This document shows positions 43,637 through 54,949 of a DNA stretch of 64,000 nucleotides, piece after piece (position 1 is the first letter of the stretch; each line of letters starts with the position of its first letter). The DNA is from Phyllostachys edulis (Eukaryota > Streptophyta > Magnoliopsida > Poales > Poaceae), in assembly GCA_036346405.1 (NCBI GenBank), contig CM070563.1:26783600-26847599 (forward strand), given 5' to 3'. Below the pieces are notes generated by a model. It searched no databases, was not told where the DNA came from, and saw only the letters and a list, made by a program, of their open reading frames with translations. The position numbers were made by a program, and so were the translations under genes.

Positions 43637-44218
43637 TGCGAAATAGTGTCCCGATCTTTCGATGAGAAGGATAAAATTTCGATTAGACGATGATCAACTC
43701 TGATGATCCAGGCTACGAACGCAACACGTACGAACCAACCAATCGTCAAACTAATCACCAAGTCGTTATCAACTGTGCCAAAGACCCAGTTGACCTGATC
43801 ACGATGATCAATTCCTGCAAGCAATCGAAGAACAAGCAAGAACGAAGTAACAAACAATCTGAATTACAAATATATGATTGAGTTTAAAAGGTGGGATGAC
43901 ATAGAGGTTTTTTATGGTTAGTCTAGTCGACACAAACGAAGAACAACAGTTTTCACAATAGAGAAACTAAGCAAACGAAATCCACCAAACCCTAAGAGTG
44001 GTGGCCACTATGTATAGGAAGAAGAGGAGAAGGGAGGGGCAGTGGTACTGTTCACATGTGAACAGTAATCGCATGAACAGTATGGGCTGTCTAAGGTTAC
44101 AAGGCCCGTGGGCCCAAGTGGACTCAAAAACAGCGTCTAACTATTTTGGCGATTGCGGAGCTCTCAGAAGGAATTTGGAGGTGGGGCAGATCCGTTGGAA
44201 AGACTCCGTATGTGAAAG
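43637..44218 (-). repeat. LTR of D'
   Basis: From TGCGAAATAG beside the PBS, with a TATA-like CTATACATAG on the - strand near 44010 and CATGTGAACAGTA palindromic sequence near 44055. The far boundary is not sharp; it is placed where the pol tail stop lies. One side carries the PBS, the other a pol tail, so it sits between two element bodies. Confidence 0.65.
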
Positions 44219-44473
44219 TTACGTACGTTTGAAGTCAGTGTTGTCTCCGGAGGCTAAATTGAATTGCACATGCTTCCCTTCATGATTAGCTCCTAAGTTT
44301 CTTATTAAAAGAGCATCACATGCATTAGGTAGCAGCATATTCTTATTAGAAATAGAATGCACTCCTAGAAACAAAGTTACCTGATAGTTTAATTGATGTG
44401 CACGAGCTCTTGTGATTGGACCTTGCAAGCACATAGGTTCAGCGCTATTGTGAGGAGTGTTGGTTGTATGCAT
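44219..44473 (-). pseudogene. pol: C-terminal tail of a CRM-like polyprotein (D')
   Basis: The - strand frame reads EPMCLQGPITRARAHQLNYQV, LFLGVHSISNKNMLLPNACD and NHEGKHVQFNL, then a stop. The GPITRARAHQLNYQV motif is the usual tail end of this gag-pol family in grasses, by memory of the family. The upstream integrase is absent because element F starts here. It lies directly before the D' LTR. Confidence 0.75.
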
Positions 44474-44474
44474 G

Positions 44475-45594
44475 GAAGTGATATCCTCATCACTGGTTGT
44501 ATGGTAGCGCTAAGTTGTTTCATAGTACAATTAGGACACAAGAGATTGCCTTTCTTCAAACTTCTTTGGAAATATGGAAGTTTCAAATGGACTAAATAGG
44601 CAAATAATGCTTTTGAAGAGCTCGAAAGGTACCTCACGAATGCCCTGATCTTAGTATCTCCAAGATCACGAAAAACATTGCTAATGTACTTTGCTACGAT
44701 GCCACAAGCAGTCAGTGCTGTGCTAGTCATTAAATAAAGTAATATCCAACAACCAGTATATTACGTAAGCAAAGTCTTACATGGACCAAAGGAACGATAT
44801 CCACAGGTACAAAAGTTGCTATATTGTCTCCTTATGGCTTCAAGGAAACTAAGGCATTACTTTCAGGCTCACAGAGTGGTCATACCTACTGAATATCCTC
44901 TTGGTCAAGTTCTCGAAAATAGAGAATCATTAGGATGAATAGAAAAATAGGCGGTCGAGCTTGGGGGCTTCGATCCCCATTTCATCTCTAGAGCAGTAAT
45001 TAAGTCCCAGGCATTAGCAGAATTCATTACCGAATAGACGAACCCTGAACCCACCCAAGGGCCCAAGAATGAACACCATGAAGAGTGGACCATGTACTTT
45101 GATGGTTCCTTGATACTCAAAGGCTTAGGGGCTAGAGTTGTCCTGGTATCTCCTACTAGAGAACACATTAAATACACCATTCAGTTAAACTTTCCCTCTA
45201 CGAATAATGTGGCAGAGTATGAAGGTTTACTGGTAGAACTCTGAGTAGCCAAAGCACTTGGGATTCGTAGATTACTAGTGAAAGGCGATTATCAACTAGT
45301 AGTAAATCAAGTTGGAAATGGTATCAATGCTCAAGTACAAAGATGTCATCTTATTTAGCGGAAGTATGAAAACTCAAAAGGCACTTCTTTGTTTTCCAGA
45401 TCCAATATATTCCTAGAAAGAAAAACTTTCTGCCAGACCAATTGGCACGGATGGCTTCAACAAGATCACCTGTCTTGCCCGGAGTTTTTCCCTAGCAACT
45501 CGATTCACCCTCGGTGGTCAAGCATTCCGAAGACACAAATGCTCCACTGGTGGTCATACATATCGATCTCAGTAGTGATTGAATGACAACAATC
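44475..45594 (+). pseudogene. pol: RT tail and two RNase H domains of Tat element F
   Basis: Reads TGCMVALSCFIVQLGHKRLPFFKLL, a stop where C has Lys-Glu, then AFEELERYLTNALI, LLMYFATMPQAVSAVLV, a stop, QQPVYYVSKVLHGPKERYPQ, YCLLMASRKLRHYF and two more stops. The second RNase H follows: WTMYFDGSLILKGLGARVVL and NVAEYEGLLVEL (Asp and Glu kept). Further on the frame shifts near 45360. At least six in-frame stops are present. The CAATC at 45590-45594 is the B2 target site. Confidence 0.85.
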
Positions 45595-48500
45595 TGTAAC
45601 ATCCCAATTCTATGTCTGTGCTTCAAATGTAAGAAAATGAGTAGAAATTAAAACTTTTTCTTCATTTGGAAGTGCTTGACCGAATCTGTAATTCTTGCAA
45701 AGGAATTATGGAAAATCAAAATCCAAAAATCAAAATCTCCATTTGACTCAACCCAAAAACCTCCTAAGTAAAAATCTAGTGTCCAACTCTTGTAAATATT
45801 TTTCCTGAGTTCTAGGGATGACATGTGACACCTCTGAAGTATTTCATAATTTTTAGAAATTATTTGATAATTTTTGGAGGCAAGTCAAACTCTGGTCAAA
45901 CCCTGGAAATAACCTTCTGGAATTTCTTGAGAAAAATGCCGGGCATTAAAACCTCTGGAAATTTTAGGGGAAGTTAATCCTTATGTCAGCAAGCTCCAGT
46001 TAAAATTTCATAATTTTTGGAGTTGAATTGCTACCTCTAATGATCTTTCAAAGTTCAGCTTTCATTTAAATCCCTGGGTCATTACACTGTTGCTCGGGCT
46101 CAAGTCAGACTCGAGCCCGTTCCCTTTCTCGGTGCGGCCCAGCCGGCTCAACCTTTTCAACCGTGCGTGCGTTCTCCACCGTTGGATGGCAATCCAACGC
46201 TGCTTGAGCGTACCCCTTCGCGCCGGTCGTTTTCAAAGTGGCGCGTGCATCGTGGCCGTTAAAATCCAATCTGATGATCGGTACCAACTGGGTTGGGCTC
46301 AACCATCTCGCGGTTGGACCCGAGCCACTTTCCTTCTCTCTCTCTGACTGGTGGGCCACCCCGCGCCGCTGGTCATCTCCTACCTCCCGCCGCGCGCGTG
46401 CGTCTGTGCCAGAGCGTGGGCAGGGGGAGGGCAGAGCCAAGTCACCTCCCAACAGCTCTTTGCTGCAAGCAATTAATGCGGCCAGAGCTTTAGCCCATTT
46501 AGTCTCCTTTCTCTGCAAGCCATCCCTTCCTCCATGTCCTTGCTCGCCCATGGCAGAGCTGTGGACCGAGGTTCACCATGGTCCTGTGCTTTGCTCTTGG
46601 CTTTGCTCTCTCGACTATAAGAAGCCCCCTACACCTTCCTCGGTTTCTTTTAGTCGCCTTCAACACTTGCTCTTGGTCTCGTGAGCTCAAACCACATCCC
46701 TACCCTTCGGCCGCCATTGTTGATGCTCGGGTACCTCGGTGAAGGCGGTGGTCCTGTCCCTCTCCTCTCTTTCTTTTTGCTCTAGAATCACCCTCTAACC
46801 TCCAAGTGTAAATCCCCTCACTCAATTTGGATTTACCATCGCAGGGTGGAGCTAATTTTGGGTTCCCCCATTTTTGGCCGCCAAGCTCGCTCTTCATCTC
46901 CAGCGCCGGTGAGACCTTCTCACTCCAATTCCTCTCTCTAGTAGCATCCGTGGGAGGTATGGGTTCCATTTTGATGACGCGGGCTCCTCCTTTTGGCTCA
47001 GGGCAGCTTCGCCACGTTGCCGCCATTGACGCCGCCGCGGAGCTACGTCGCCGGAGCTGCACAAGCCGTCTCTGCTCCACCGCGTCACTCTGGTAGGTCC
47101 CTTGTAGCCTTTAGATACTCGGGCACCCGCTAGATGACTTTGTTGCGGAGCTTTCCTTCCTTACCCATGTTCTCGTACGTTGCACCGCCGCACCTCGCCG
47201 ACGCGCCGCCGCTCTGAGCCCTCACCGAGGTATGGGTGGTCTGCGTGGGCAAGATCGCTATTGCGACCAGAGGTGCCCTCGCTTGTTTCTCTCGGTGGCG
47301 TGAATCGCCGGCGAGCCGCCGTTGAACGCGTCGGTGATTTTGTCGGATGTAAACAGGGCGTTGTTGCCGTATTAGGACACACTAATGACAGTCATTAAGG
47401 TCTAATCATTGCTTAGTAATAAATCTGTCCTTAGCCGTCACTAATGTGCCGCTTACATGTGGGCCCGCAGCTTAAATAAAACCCCTCGTGCGCACAGTAA
47501 ACCACCCGGTGGTCTCTTTCGCTGACATGTGGGACCGCTTCACTGTGCACTTAAAGCGTCCCGTGGGCTCCTGTCACTGACGGGTGGGGCCTTTGCACTG
47601 TGCACGTGCGTTAACCCCGTGCGTGCGTGATTGCCAATCACTGAAAGTGGACCCCAACTATCAACTCGCACTGTTCAAGTCAAGATCAGCGCGATCAACC
47701 ACAGCCCTCCATCGCGAGATCTGCGGCTCCAGTGCGTTGGGCCGTTTGGACCACTCCGAACGCCCTTTCAATCCCGGCCCTCCATCGCGAAATCAACGGC
47801 CAGGGTTCATTGGGCCGTTCAGACCACTCGAACCGGTGAATCGGTAGTTGATCTCGATCTCAGCGGTGGATGCTTTTCTCGAAGCGTGTCTTTGTCTTGT
47901 GGCGTCTTTCACGCCAGGCCGAGGATCTGGAATCTAGGGCCCAGATTGAGCCACGTTTTCCTTTCCGGTTTTATTCCGTTAAAATTCTCGATAAGCATTA
48001 TTTTACAACTGGAAAATGCAATAAACTTTAGAAATGCATAGCTATTTCATAATATTTCATCTTCGGTTGATTCCACTTTTAATAATTCTGTTATGAACTA
48101 AAGTTTAATCTAAAAATAGTTTCAAGATTGATATGACTCCAGAAAAATATGAAAATCAGTTTTACTCCTTTTCAACTTTATTAAATGTATTAAAAATTCC
48201 AGATAAATTGAAAAATGCATAACAAATTCATTTTAACTCCTTTTTAGTTGAAATCAATTTTGTTAATTCTGGTTTTAGCCAAACTTAAATCTAAAAATGA
48301 TTTTAATCTTGATATAGCTGCCGAAAAATCTAGAAATGGCTATAATCATGTGTAGGCTTTAATTGCTATACTAAAAATTCAATTAACTTGTAAAATGCAT
48401 AACTAATTCTCTGTAACTTATTTTTGAGTGAATCCAACTCTGTTGGTTTCCTCTAATTTGGAACTTGCTATGAAAATTAGTTTTGAGCATGTTACTGTTT

Positions 48501-48901
48501 TCAAAAAGAATACTTATGCATTTTAATTTTGTTCAAGTTCTTGTCTTTGGAAAATTATAAAAGATGCATAATAGCTCCAAATGAGATGAATCCTATTGGG
48601 TTGTTCATCTTGTGAGGTGCTTGCTTTACCATAAAAATTTCAGCTACACCACTGTTATAGAAAATGTTGCCAAACAATTTAATTACAGTGAATAGTAACA
48701 GATTGCAATTTAGTGGCTGAGCAGATTTATTTTGACCATATCTTTTGCATTGAGAATCCAAATCAATTGGTTCTTGTTGCTAAATTCCTTATAAATCATG
48801 CTCTTGCTACGGTAAAATTTTCAGAGCATTCGGAGAAAGTTTGCTGATGCATCTTTTTGTTTTCTTTGTTCTTATCGGTTCTTTTTCGATTCTTTCGTTA
48901 G

Positions 48902-48964
48902 GTTCCGGAGAGCAAATTGAGAACCAAAGTGCTCCTCAGCAACATTTTGAACAGCAACAGCAAG
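48902..48964 (+). other. Acidic exon-like piece d in LTR B2
   Basis: The acceptor ATTCTTTCGTTAG ends at 48901. It reads GSGEQIENQSAPQQHFEQQQQ with one base left over, then the GC-type donor AAG/GCAATC. Unlike B it has no stop. Confidence 0.5.
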
Positions 48965-50157
48965 GCAATCAGTTTGATCATGATTAATCCTATATTTTCA
49001 AGTCTAATATTTTGTTTGCAACTTGTATGTATGCATTGCTATTTTGTGTTAAATTATGGTTTGAATAGATGATCCTATAGTTGCATAATCTGTAGGAAAA
49101 TGCTATTCTCTACTACCATAAGCCTAGGTTAATTGCTGTGGCTTGAGTTCGTTGGATGAGCTCTTATCACTTAGTAGTTTTCGATTTCAATTGCTTAGAC
49201 ATGCTTAGTTATCGGTAGTAATGGGCGATCATCGATTTAGTCGATGGTCTTAATCACACAAATCTAATTATTACTCCTTTATGTCCAGCACTTGTGCTTT
49301 GTTAATTTGTAAAGTCAAAATCTGAAAATAAAAGATTGAATTGGACTTGGGCATATTGGATGGATGGTGTGGTTTTTGGAATGTGGTAGTATGCCTAAGT
49401 CAACAAGGACCGAGTTACTTGCGCCACCGTACTGAGCATTATTGTGTACTAACCACACGAGGGGGATATGGGACCTCTCTTGACTAAGTACTTTGAGAGG
49501 TGTTAATTATGAGCTGGTCGGTGGGTATGTTTAAATAAAATGTGTGTGTGTGGTGTTGGGAGGGAGCATTAGCAGAATCGGCTAGGGTGTCTAATGTGTC
49601 CTTATCCCGTGGGTTGCGGCTCTTAATTAGCATCATCCATTGGAAATGTCTCAGAGGACTTAGCGTCTTAGGCATACCAAAGGTAGTGTGCTTAATCTTG
49701 TGGCTAAAAGGCGGTCGACGTGTGGGTACATTGGTACACCCCGCAGGTTAAAACTATTCAATAGCCTCGCCCTAGGTTATGGACACGCCGGATACGCCCC
49801 GTGAGAACTAGACTACAACCTTTAATTAAAACTTGACATGGGTGGTATGAATGGGTAATTCATGCTATTGTTGTGGTGGCTATTGGGTTAGTCACTTCTA
49901 GGATTGTTGCTGTCATCTATTTATTGTTATTATTGTTATCAAATTGTTATTTGAACATTAAAAACAGATTGACAACTTGCTTTAAAATGTATTACATTAT
50001 TGCAAATAAATGTTGCTTTATGCTAAAATTTGAGACATACAACCTCCACTTAAATGAGCTTGCATGTAGCATATGTTATAGGTCTGTTATCTTACACGTC
50101 GGTCTTGCGGAGTACTTTATTGTACTCATTTGCTTTGCTTATGATTAATTGTTGCAG

Positions 50158-50177
50158 AGGAGGAAGGTGAGCCCTAA
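50158..50177 (+). other. Acidic exon-like piece e in LTR B2, early stop
   Basis: The acceptor TTAATTGTTGCAG ends at 50157. It reads EEEGEP and then TAA (50175-50177), where B has CAA. After the stop the B-like frame goes on as GPYFCEF. Confidence 0.45.
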
Positions 50178-50573
50178 GGGCCTTACTTCTGTGAGTTTTC
50201 TTTGTGGCAAGATCTTGACTAGCTTGGCAGTCCGGTCAGTTGCCTTGTGGGTGAAGGCACACTGGTTGGCTTTTGTTATGGCCATCTTTATGGCACTTTT
50301 GCTTCCGCTGTTATCTTAGTAGACTTGTTGTTATTTGGCCGGTCGGCCTCTCTTTTGTAATAACTATCCTTTACTTATATTAACTTCTAGTTTGTTGCTT
50401 GTTCTGTTCTATGTGTTTGAATGGAATTGATGCATTCTTTTGCAATGAGTTGTGTGCACCGCATTCTTGGGAAGTACATATATCTCGAGTCTTGGTTTAT
50501 TTGATTTGTGATGCTAGAACCAAGTGGATGGTTAAGCATTACAAGCCGAATAATACCGGGGTCTCACACAATC

Positions 50574-51784
50574 TATAATTATCTTTAGCATGGCACACTC
50601 CTGAAGATGATGTAGATGCTGATCGTACAGCTCAAAAAGCCAAATCATACACTTTGATTGAATGTACCCTTTACAAACGGGGAACTCATGGAGTGTTGAT
50701 GAGATGCATATCTCATGCGGATGGTATAAAATTACTATCTGACATACATGGAGGAGTCTGTGGAGCGCATCATTCCTACAGAACTCTGGTCAGTAATGCC
50801 TTTAAACAAGGATACTACTGGCCAACTGTCCTCCATGATGCAAAGGAACTAGTGACGAAGTGCGTACAATGTCAATTTCATAGTCGACAAGTATATCAGC
50901 TGGCACAAGCTTTACAAACAATACCTCTTTCTTGGCCTTTTACAACTTGGGTATTAGACATTCTGGAACCTTTCCCAAAAGCACCTGGGGGCTTTGAATT
51001 CCTATTTGTCATGATTGATACATTCACAAAATGGATAGAAGTTGAGCCAGTTGTCAAAACAACAATTGAGGTTGCCAAAAGGTTCATTACAAAAAAATGT
51101 GATTACACGATTTGGCATACCCAGTCGTATGGTACCCAGTTCTCGAGCGGGAATTTTCAGAAATTTTGTTAGGATCTAGGTATCAAAGTACATTACGCTT
51201 CCGTTGCTCACCCACAGAGTAACAAGGCAGTCGAGCAAGCTAATAGTATAATAATACAAGGAGTAAAACATCGAGTATTCGATCGGTTAATAAAACGATC
51301 AGGAGGTTGGGTTCAAGAACTTCCCTCTATACTATGGGCCATTCGGACCATGACCAGTCGTGCGACCGATGAAATACCATTTTTCCTAGTTTATGGTGCT
51401 GAAGCCATGCTTCCTCTGGAATTGAAAATTGGCTCTACTCGAACTAATTATTACAACGAGAACGATCAAATAGAATGACAACTCGACGATATCAAATTCC
51501 TTGAAGAAAGAAAAAACAAAGCCCTCATACGATCAGCAGTTTACCAACAAACCATGAAAAGGTATCATAGTCATAAGGTGCAACCTCACAGTCTAGCTGT
51601 AGGTCATCTAGTTCTCAGGAAAATTCAGAGCTAGACAAATCACAACAAGCTTTCCCCTGAGTGAGAAGGTCCATACACTGTGGTCGAAGTAACCAGACCA
51701 GGTTCGGTACGACTTGCTATGTCAGACAGGCGTGTTCTGTCCAATTCTTGGAATATTGATCAATTGCGTAAGTTCTATGTATGA
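50574..51784 (+). pseudogene. pol: Integrase of Tat element F
   Basis: Reads YTLIECTLYKRGTHGVLMRC, LLSDIHGGVCGAHHSYRTLVSNAFKQG (zinc His pair), ELVTKCVQCQFH (Cys pair), ALQTIPLSWPFTTWVLDILEPF (first Asp). The second catalytic Asp region reads WHTQSYGTQFSSGNF, so the usual Asp-Asn is replaced. A stop lies at 51170-51172, then VHYASVAHPQSNKAVEQANSI (Glu kept), LVYGAEAMLPLEL, three further stops, and the tail YTVVEVTRPGSVRLAM and NSWNIDQLRKFYV ending in TGA (51782-51784). Broken by stops and an active-site change. Confidence 0.88.
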
Positions 51785-52770
51785 ATTTTCTTTTCATTTC
51801 CAAATTTCAATAAAGATGCATTATTTCTTTACTTTTCGATGAGTGATGTTATTTATATTACGATTATCCACTGGTTTGTAACATACTATTGTTGTCTACG
51901 ATCATCGAAGAAGTTCAATTAACCTCCGACATCATTTTTAGAGGATATCTTTTACTTTTCGGCTTTGATGCCATAAGGATCTTTATCATGACCGTCATAG
52001 AGATGATTCTAACAAAAGACTGCACACTCTTTTCTCGAAAGAAAAAACAAGTAAAATAAAAGCACACAGACAACTTGATATAGTTTCTTACATGCTCAAG
52101 GCATCAAAGACTTTCTTTCTCCGCTTCAATATTCTGTTCTTCTCTTGTTTTTCAACTGGTAAAGACACAGAAAGCCTCCTAGTCAAAATCTCTCCTCTCT
52201 TCATGTGGTCCTGCCCACTGAAAGGAGTTTCCTAGCGACGGTCCTTTTCTTACGATATTTGCGGCCGGTCAAAACTTGAGAACGAATACATTTTGCGAAC
52301 TGTCAATTATGTCTTTAGTTCTTAGCAACTTTTACAACCAGCTTAGATAATATGTATAAATAAGAACACTTATCGTTTTCTGCATAGATTTTTTGCATAT
52401 TGTCTTCTCATCAACATAAGTCTTATAACATCTTACGACCAGACAATGTACTACATGGTATTTTGATTATGAAAATAGATCTAAAACTAATCGAAATCAT
52501 ACACTGGTTCTGACCAAATTGATTTCATAGTGTTAATTAGATCATTTTTACAACAAAATCAGTACATACTTTGTACGTTCGTCACCACTTGTGTTCTTTT
52601 TCTTGGCCTACTACTTTTATAGTAAGTTTTTTTTCTACTAACCAAGCAGTCGGGGGCTAGGAAATATATACTCAATAAGTTGAAAGATAAACATAAAGCT
52701 TTATTGATGAAAAAAAGGTAGGTTTTTACATTAGAATCTTATATTACATCTATTTTACTCATCGAAAAAA
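51785..52770 (+). other. Untranslated 3' region of Tat element F
   Basis: AT-rich spacer between integrase and the antisense ORF with no gene. It holds one reverse copy of the 60-bp block found three times in C (about 52178-52245, GTGGTCCTGCCCACTG) and AGTCGGGGGCTAGG at 52647-52661, which resembles a Tat polypurine tract although no LTR follows. Confidence 0.65.
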
Positions 52771-52804
52771 TTAGACTGGTCGCTATGGGAAGGAGACCCG
52801 ACCT

Positions 52805-54900
52805 TCATCTCCGCTGCAACCTGACCTTCATCTCCGCTACAACCTTATTTTCGAAGGGTTTTACCCCCTGTAAGATCGTGGTTGCATCGTGCTCCAAGCA
52901 GCTGAAATCTGCTTCAAGCATTTGGAGGTTGAGGGAGGGGTCGGAGGCTTTAAGCTTTGCCAAAGCAAAGCTAACTCCATCCGCAATAGTGTCTCTCATT
53001 GTCTTTGCATGGTTTCTCTGAGAGGTCGCAAGCAAGTCTTGAAGAATCTCGAGTTGTCGACCAAGACAGTTTGCCTTCTCAGTTGGGTCCCTTGAGGACG
53101 ACACAAATGCTTCTGCACCCATGTTGGAAAGCATCTTGTTGAAATCAAGGATCTTCTCCTAAAGATTCATCTTGAGATCCTTCTCTTTTTCTTGCTCGAA
53201 CTCAAGAGCTTTTTCTGTACTTTCTAATTTTTGAGCTTGCTCTACACGAGTAAATCAAAGTTAGAAAATGAATTAAAAATACATAATAAACTGGTCAGGT
53301 TTACGATCAGTGTCCTTGATTTTTCTTTTCGAAAGCTTTAATAGCTTCCTTGTGCTTCAGGGAGGTCTCATTGAATCTAGTCAACTAGTCTTCGATCGAC
53401 TGATCTTTGGTCCTATACTTCTCGTAAAGTGTGGCTATAACTGTTCCCTTGGCTTTAGCCTCTTTTTCGAAGTTCTCCAATTCTGTCAATCACGATAAGA
53501 GGAGAATTAAGAAACAACAAGGAACAAAATAGCAAAAGGGGAAAAAGAAGTTAAAGATATGTATTTACTTTCAATCAGAGATTTTCCTTTTCTAAGGAAG
53601 ATATTCGTTGGGTCAGCTCTCTGACCACAGCGATATTCTCCACCATATGCTGCAAAAAGCAAAATAGAAAACTTCCTTAAGTTTCACATAAACTCCCCAT
53701 GCTATAAGAATAGTCATAGGTATTTACCTGGACCACCTTGTCCGAATAATTGGAGTGAATGGACCCAGAATCTGTTTTCGATCGACAGTCTGAGATTTTC
53801 CTCCACCAAACCTCCTCGAGTCTTTTCTCATCAAACATTTGAGGGCGGTTGGGGATGTCCTTAGGATGAGGATTCCTCCTAACAAAAGTGGAGGCCCTCG
53901 CCACAGACCACTGAAGAGATAAGGAAGTATACTTGCTCCTTACCCTGCGACCACTTCGGTCCCAGTAGCGGGCAGAACATACTAGGACTCTTTTTCAGCC
54001 ACAGCCTACAAAGGTAGGGTTGGAGCCATCAAGGACTCCTGAATAGTAGGAGCAGGCATTGGCGCTTCCACCTGCTTGGGGGTAGGCTCAACCATTCTTT
54101 CCTCAGGAGTTTCCTCCTGAGGGGTGCTCTGATCAAAGACGATCGGAACACCAGAGGATATGTAAAAATAGAAGAAAGAAAAGTAGAAGATTTCGGAAAA
54201 CAAGAAACATTAAAGGTATGACTTTACATAAATTTCTTTTATTTATGCATACATGGTCTTCTTTGTTCAAAAACTGAAACACCCTGGAGCAAAGTCCAGA
54301 GCGCTAGACTTCCTCTTTTTCTTTTCAACTGATTTTACCGGTTCCGATCCGGTAGGGCTGGTTAGACCCCTCACAGCCTTCGACTGGTGGTCGAAAGTAA
54401 TATCCTCGACCACCTAGTTGGAGACGATCTCCCCGACCATCTGTTCAGAGATAGTGGTTTTGTCAACCATCGGAACAATTGCTTCAGGGGCAACTGCTTG
54501 GTCGATCACGACCGCTTTGGAGTCTATGACAACCGCAGCTTTGGTTTGTGGATTTTCCTTCTCTCCCGCCTAAATAAAAATCAAGGTTAGTTAGGCGATG
54601 AAATTCTTCATCCAAAGATATGTATTTCTTTTCGGTGCTATTTTTTACCTCTGGAAGGCCACCATCCAGAGTGGTCGTTGGAGCAGGAGTGGTCGGGGCA
54701 TCGATTGGATTAGAGCTCTCGGTGAGCTTGTTAATTTCCTACCTGACCGACTGCACATCAAAGGAGTATTATAGCATACTGATCGGAAAATACATATACG
54801 GTGAAAAGATTTTATTATTTTTACCTTTAGTCTCTCTATTATTTCTTCTCGAGAGACGACAGCTAAAATCTAGGGAACATCTACCTTGTCATTAGGCTCC
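52805..54900 (-). pseudogene. Antisense ORF of Tat element F, spliced, N-terminus missing
   Basis: On the - strand, exon pieces in order: about 54900-54380 (decayed), 54203-54006 (Pro/Glu-rich, FDQSTPQEETPEERMVEPTP), 53940-53728 with PHPKDIPNRPQMFDEKRLEEVWW ending at a donor CAG/GTAAAT, two coiled-coil stretches near 53650-53160, and a C-terminal piece 53134-52805 (LEILQDLLATSQRNHAKTM, ADGVSFALAKLKASDPSLNLQMLEAD). These match the + strand pieces of element C. The N-terminal transposon domain is lost because the SIRE-like LTR cuts the element at 54950. Function is unknown. Confidence 0.7.
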
Positions 54901-54949
54901 CCGATGAAGATCATCTTGATACTGTCCCTGATCTCTTCAGGGGAAAGGG

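Larger units (their letters stand above)
45595..50568 (+). mobile_element. Solo LTR B2, 5.0 kb, nested in element F
   Basis: Starts TGTAACATCCC, ends GGGGTCTCACA, and is flanked by CAATC (45590-45594 and 50569-50573). It is the same family as LTR B (5304) with the same part order: TATAAGAA (46616-46623), exon-like piece after CATCGCAG near 46845 with TTTTTGGCC, a piece ending CTG/GTAGGT near 47093, GGGCACCCGC block (47117-47136), acidic pieces d (48902-48964) and e (50158-50177), GGCCGGTCGGCC. The minisatellite of B is reduced here to one or two ATGGCAATCCAACG units near 46185. No coding domain, PBS or PPT is inside. Confidence 0.92.
44475..54949 (+). mobile_element. Tat-lineage element F, truncated at both ends
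   Basis: Begins inside RT (about 44475) and ends inside the antisense ORF at 54949, where the SIRE-like LTR starts. It has no LTR, gag or protease. The middle holds the solo LTR B2 between the RNase H region and integrase. Its proteins match those of element C throughout, but with different lesions, so they are separate copies of one or two close families. Confidence 0.88.

Noticed and set aside
52647..52661. Polypurine tract AGTCGGGGGCTAGG as the 3' end of element F
   Set aside because: It looks like a Tat tract, but no LTR start follows and the antisense ORF continues beyond it. It is kept only as a remark.
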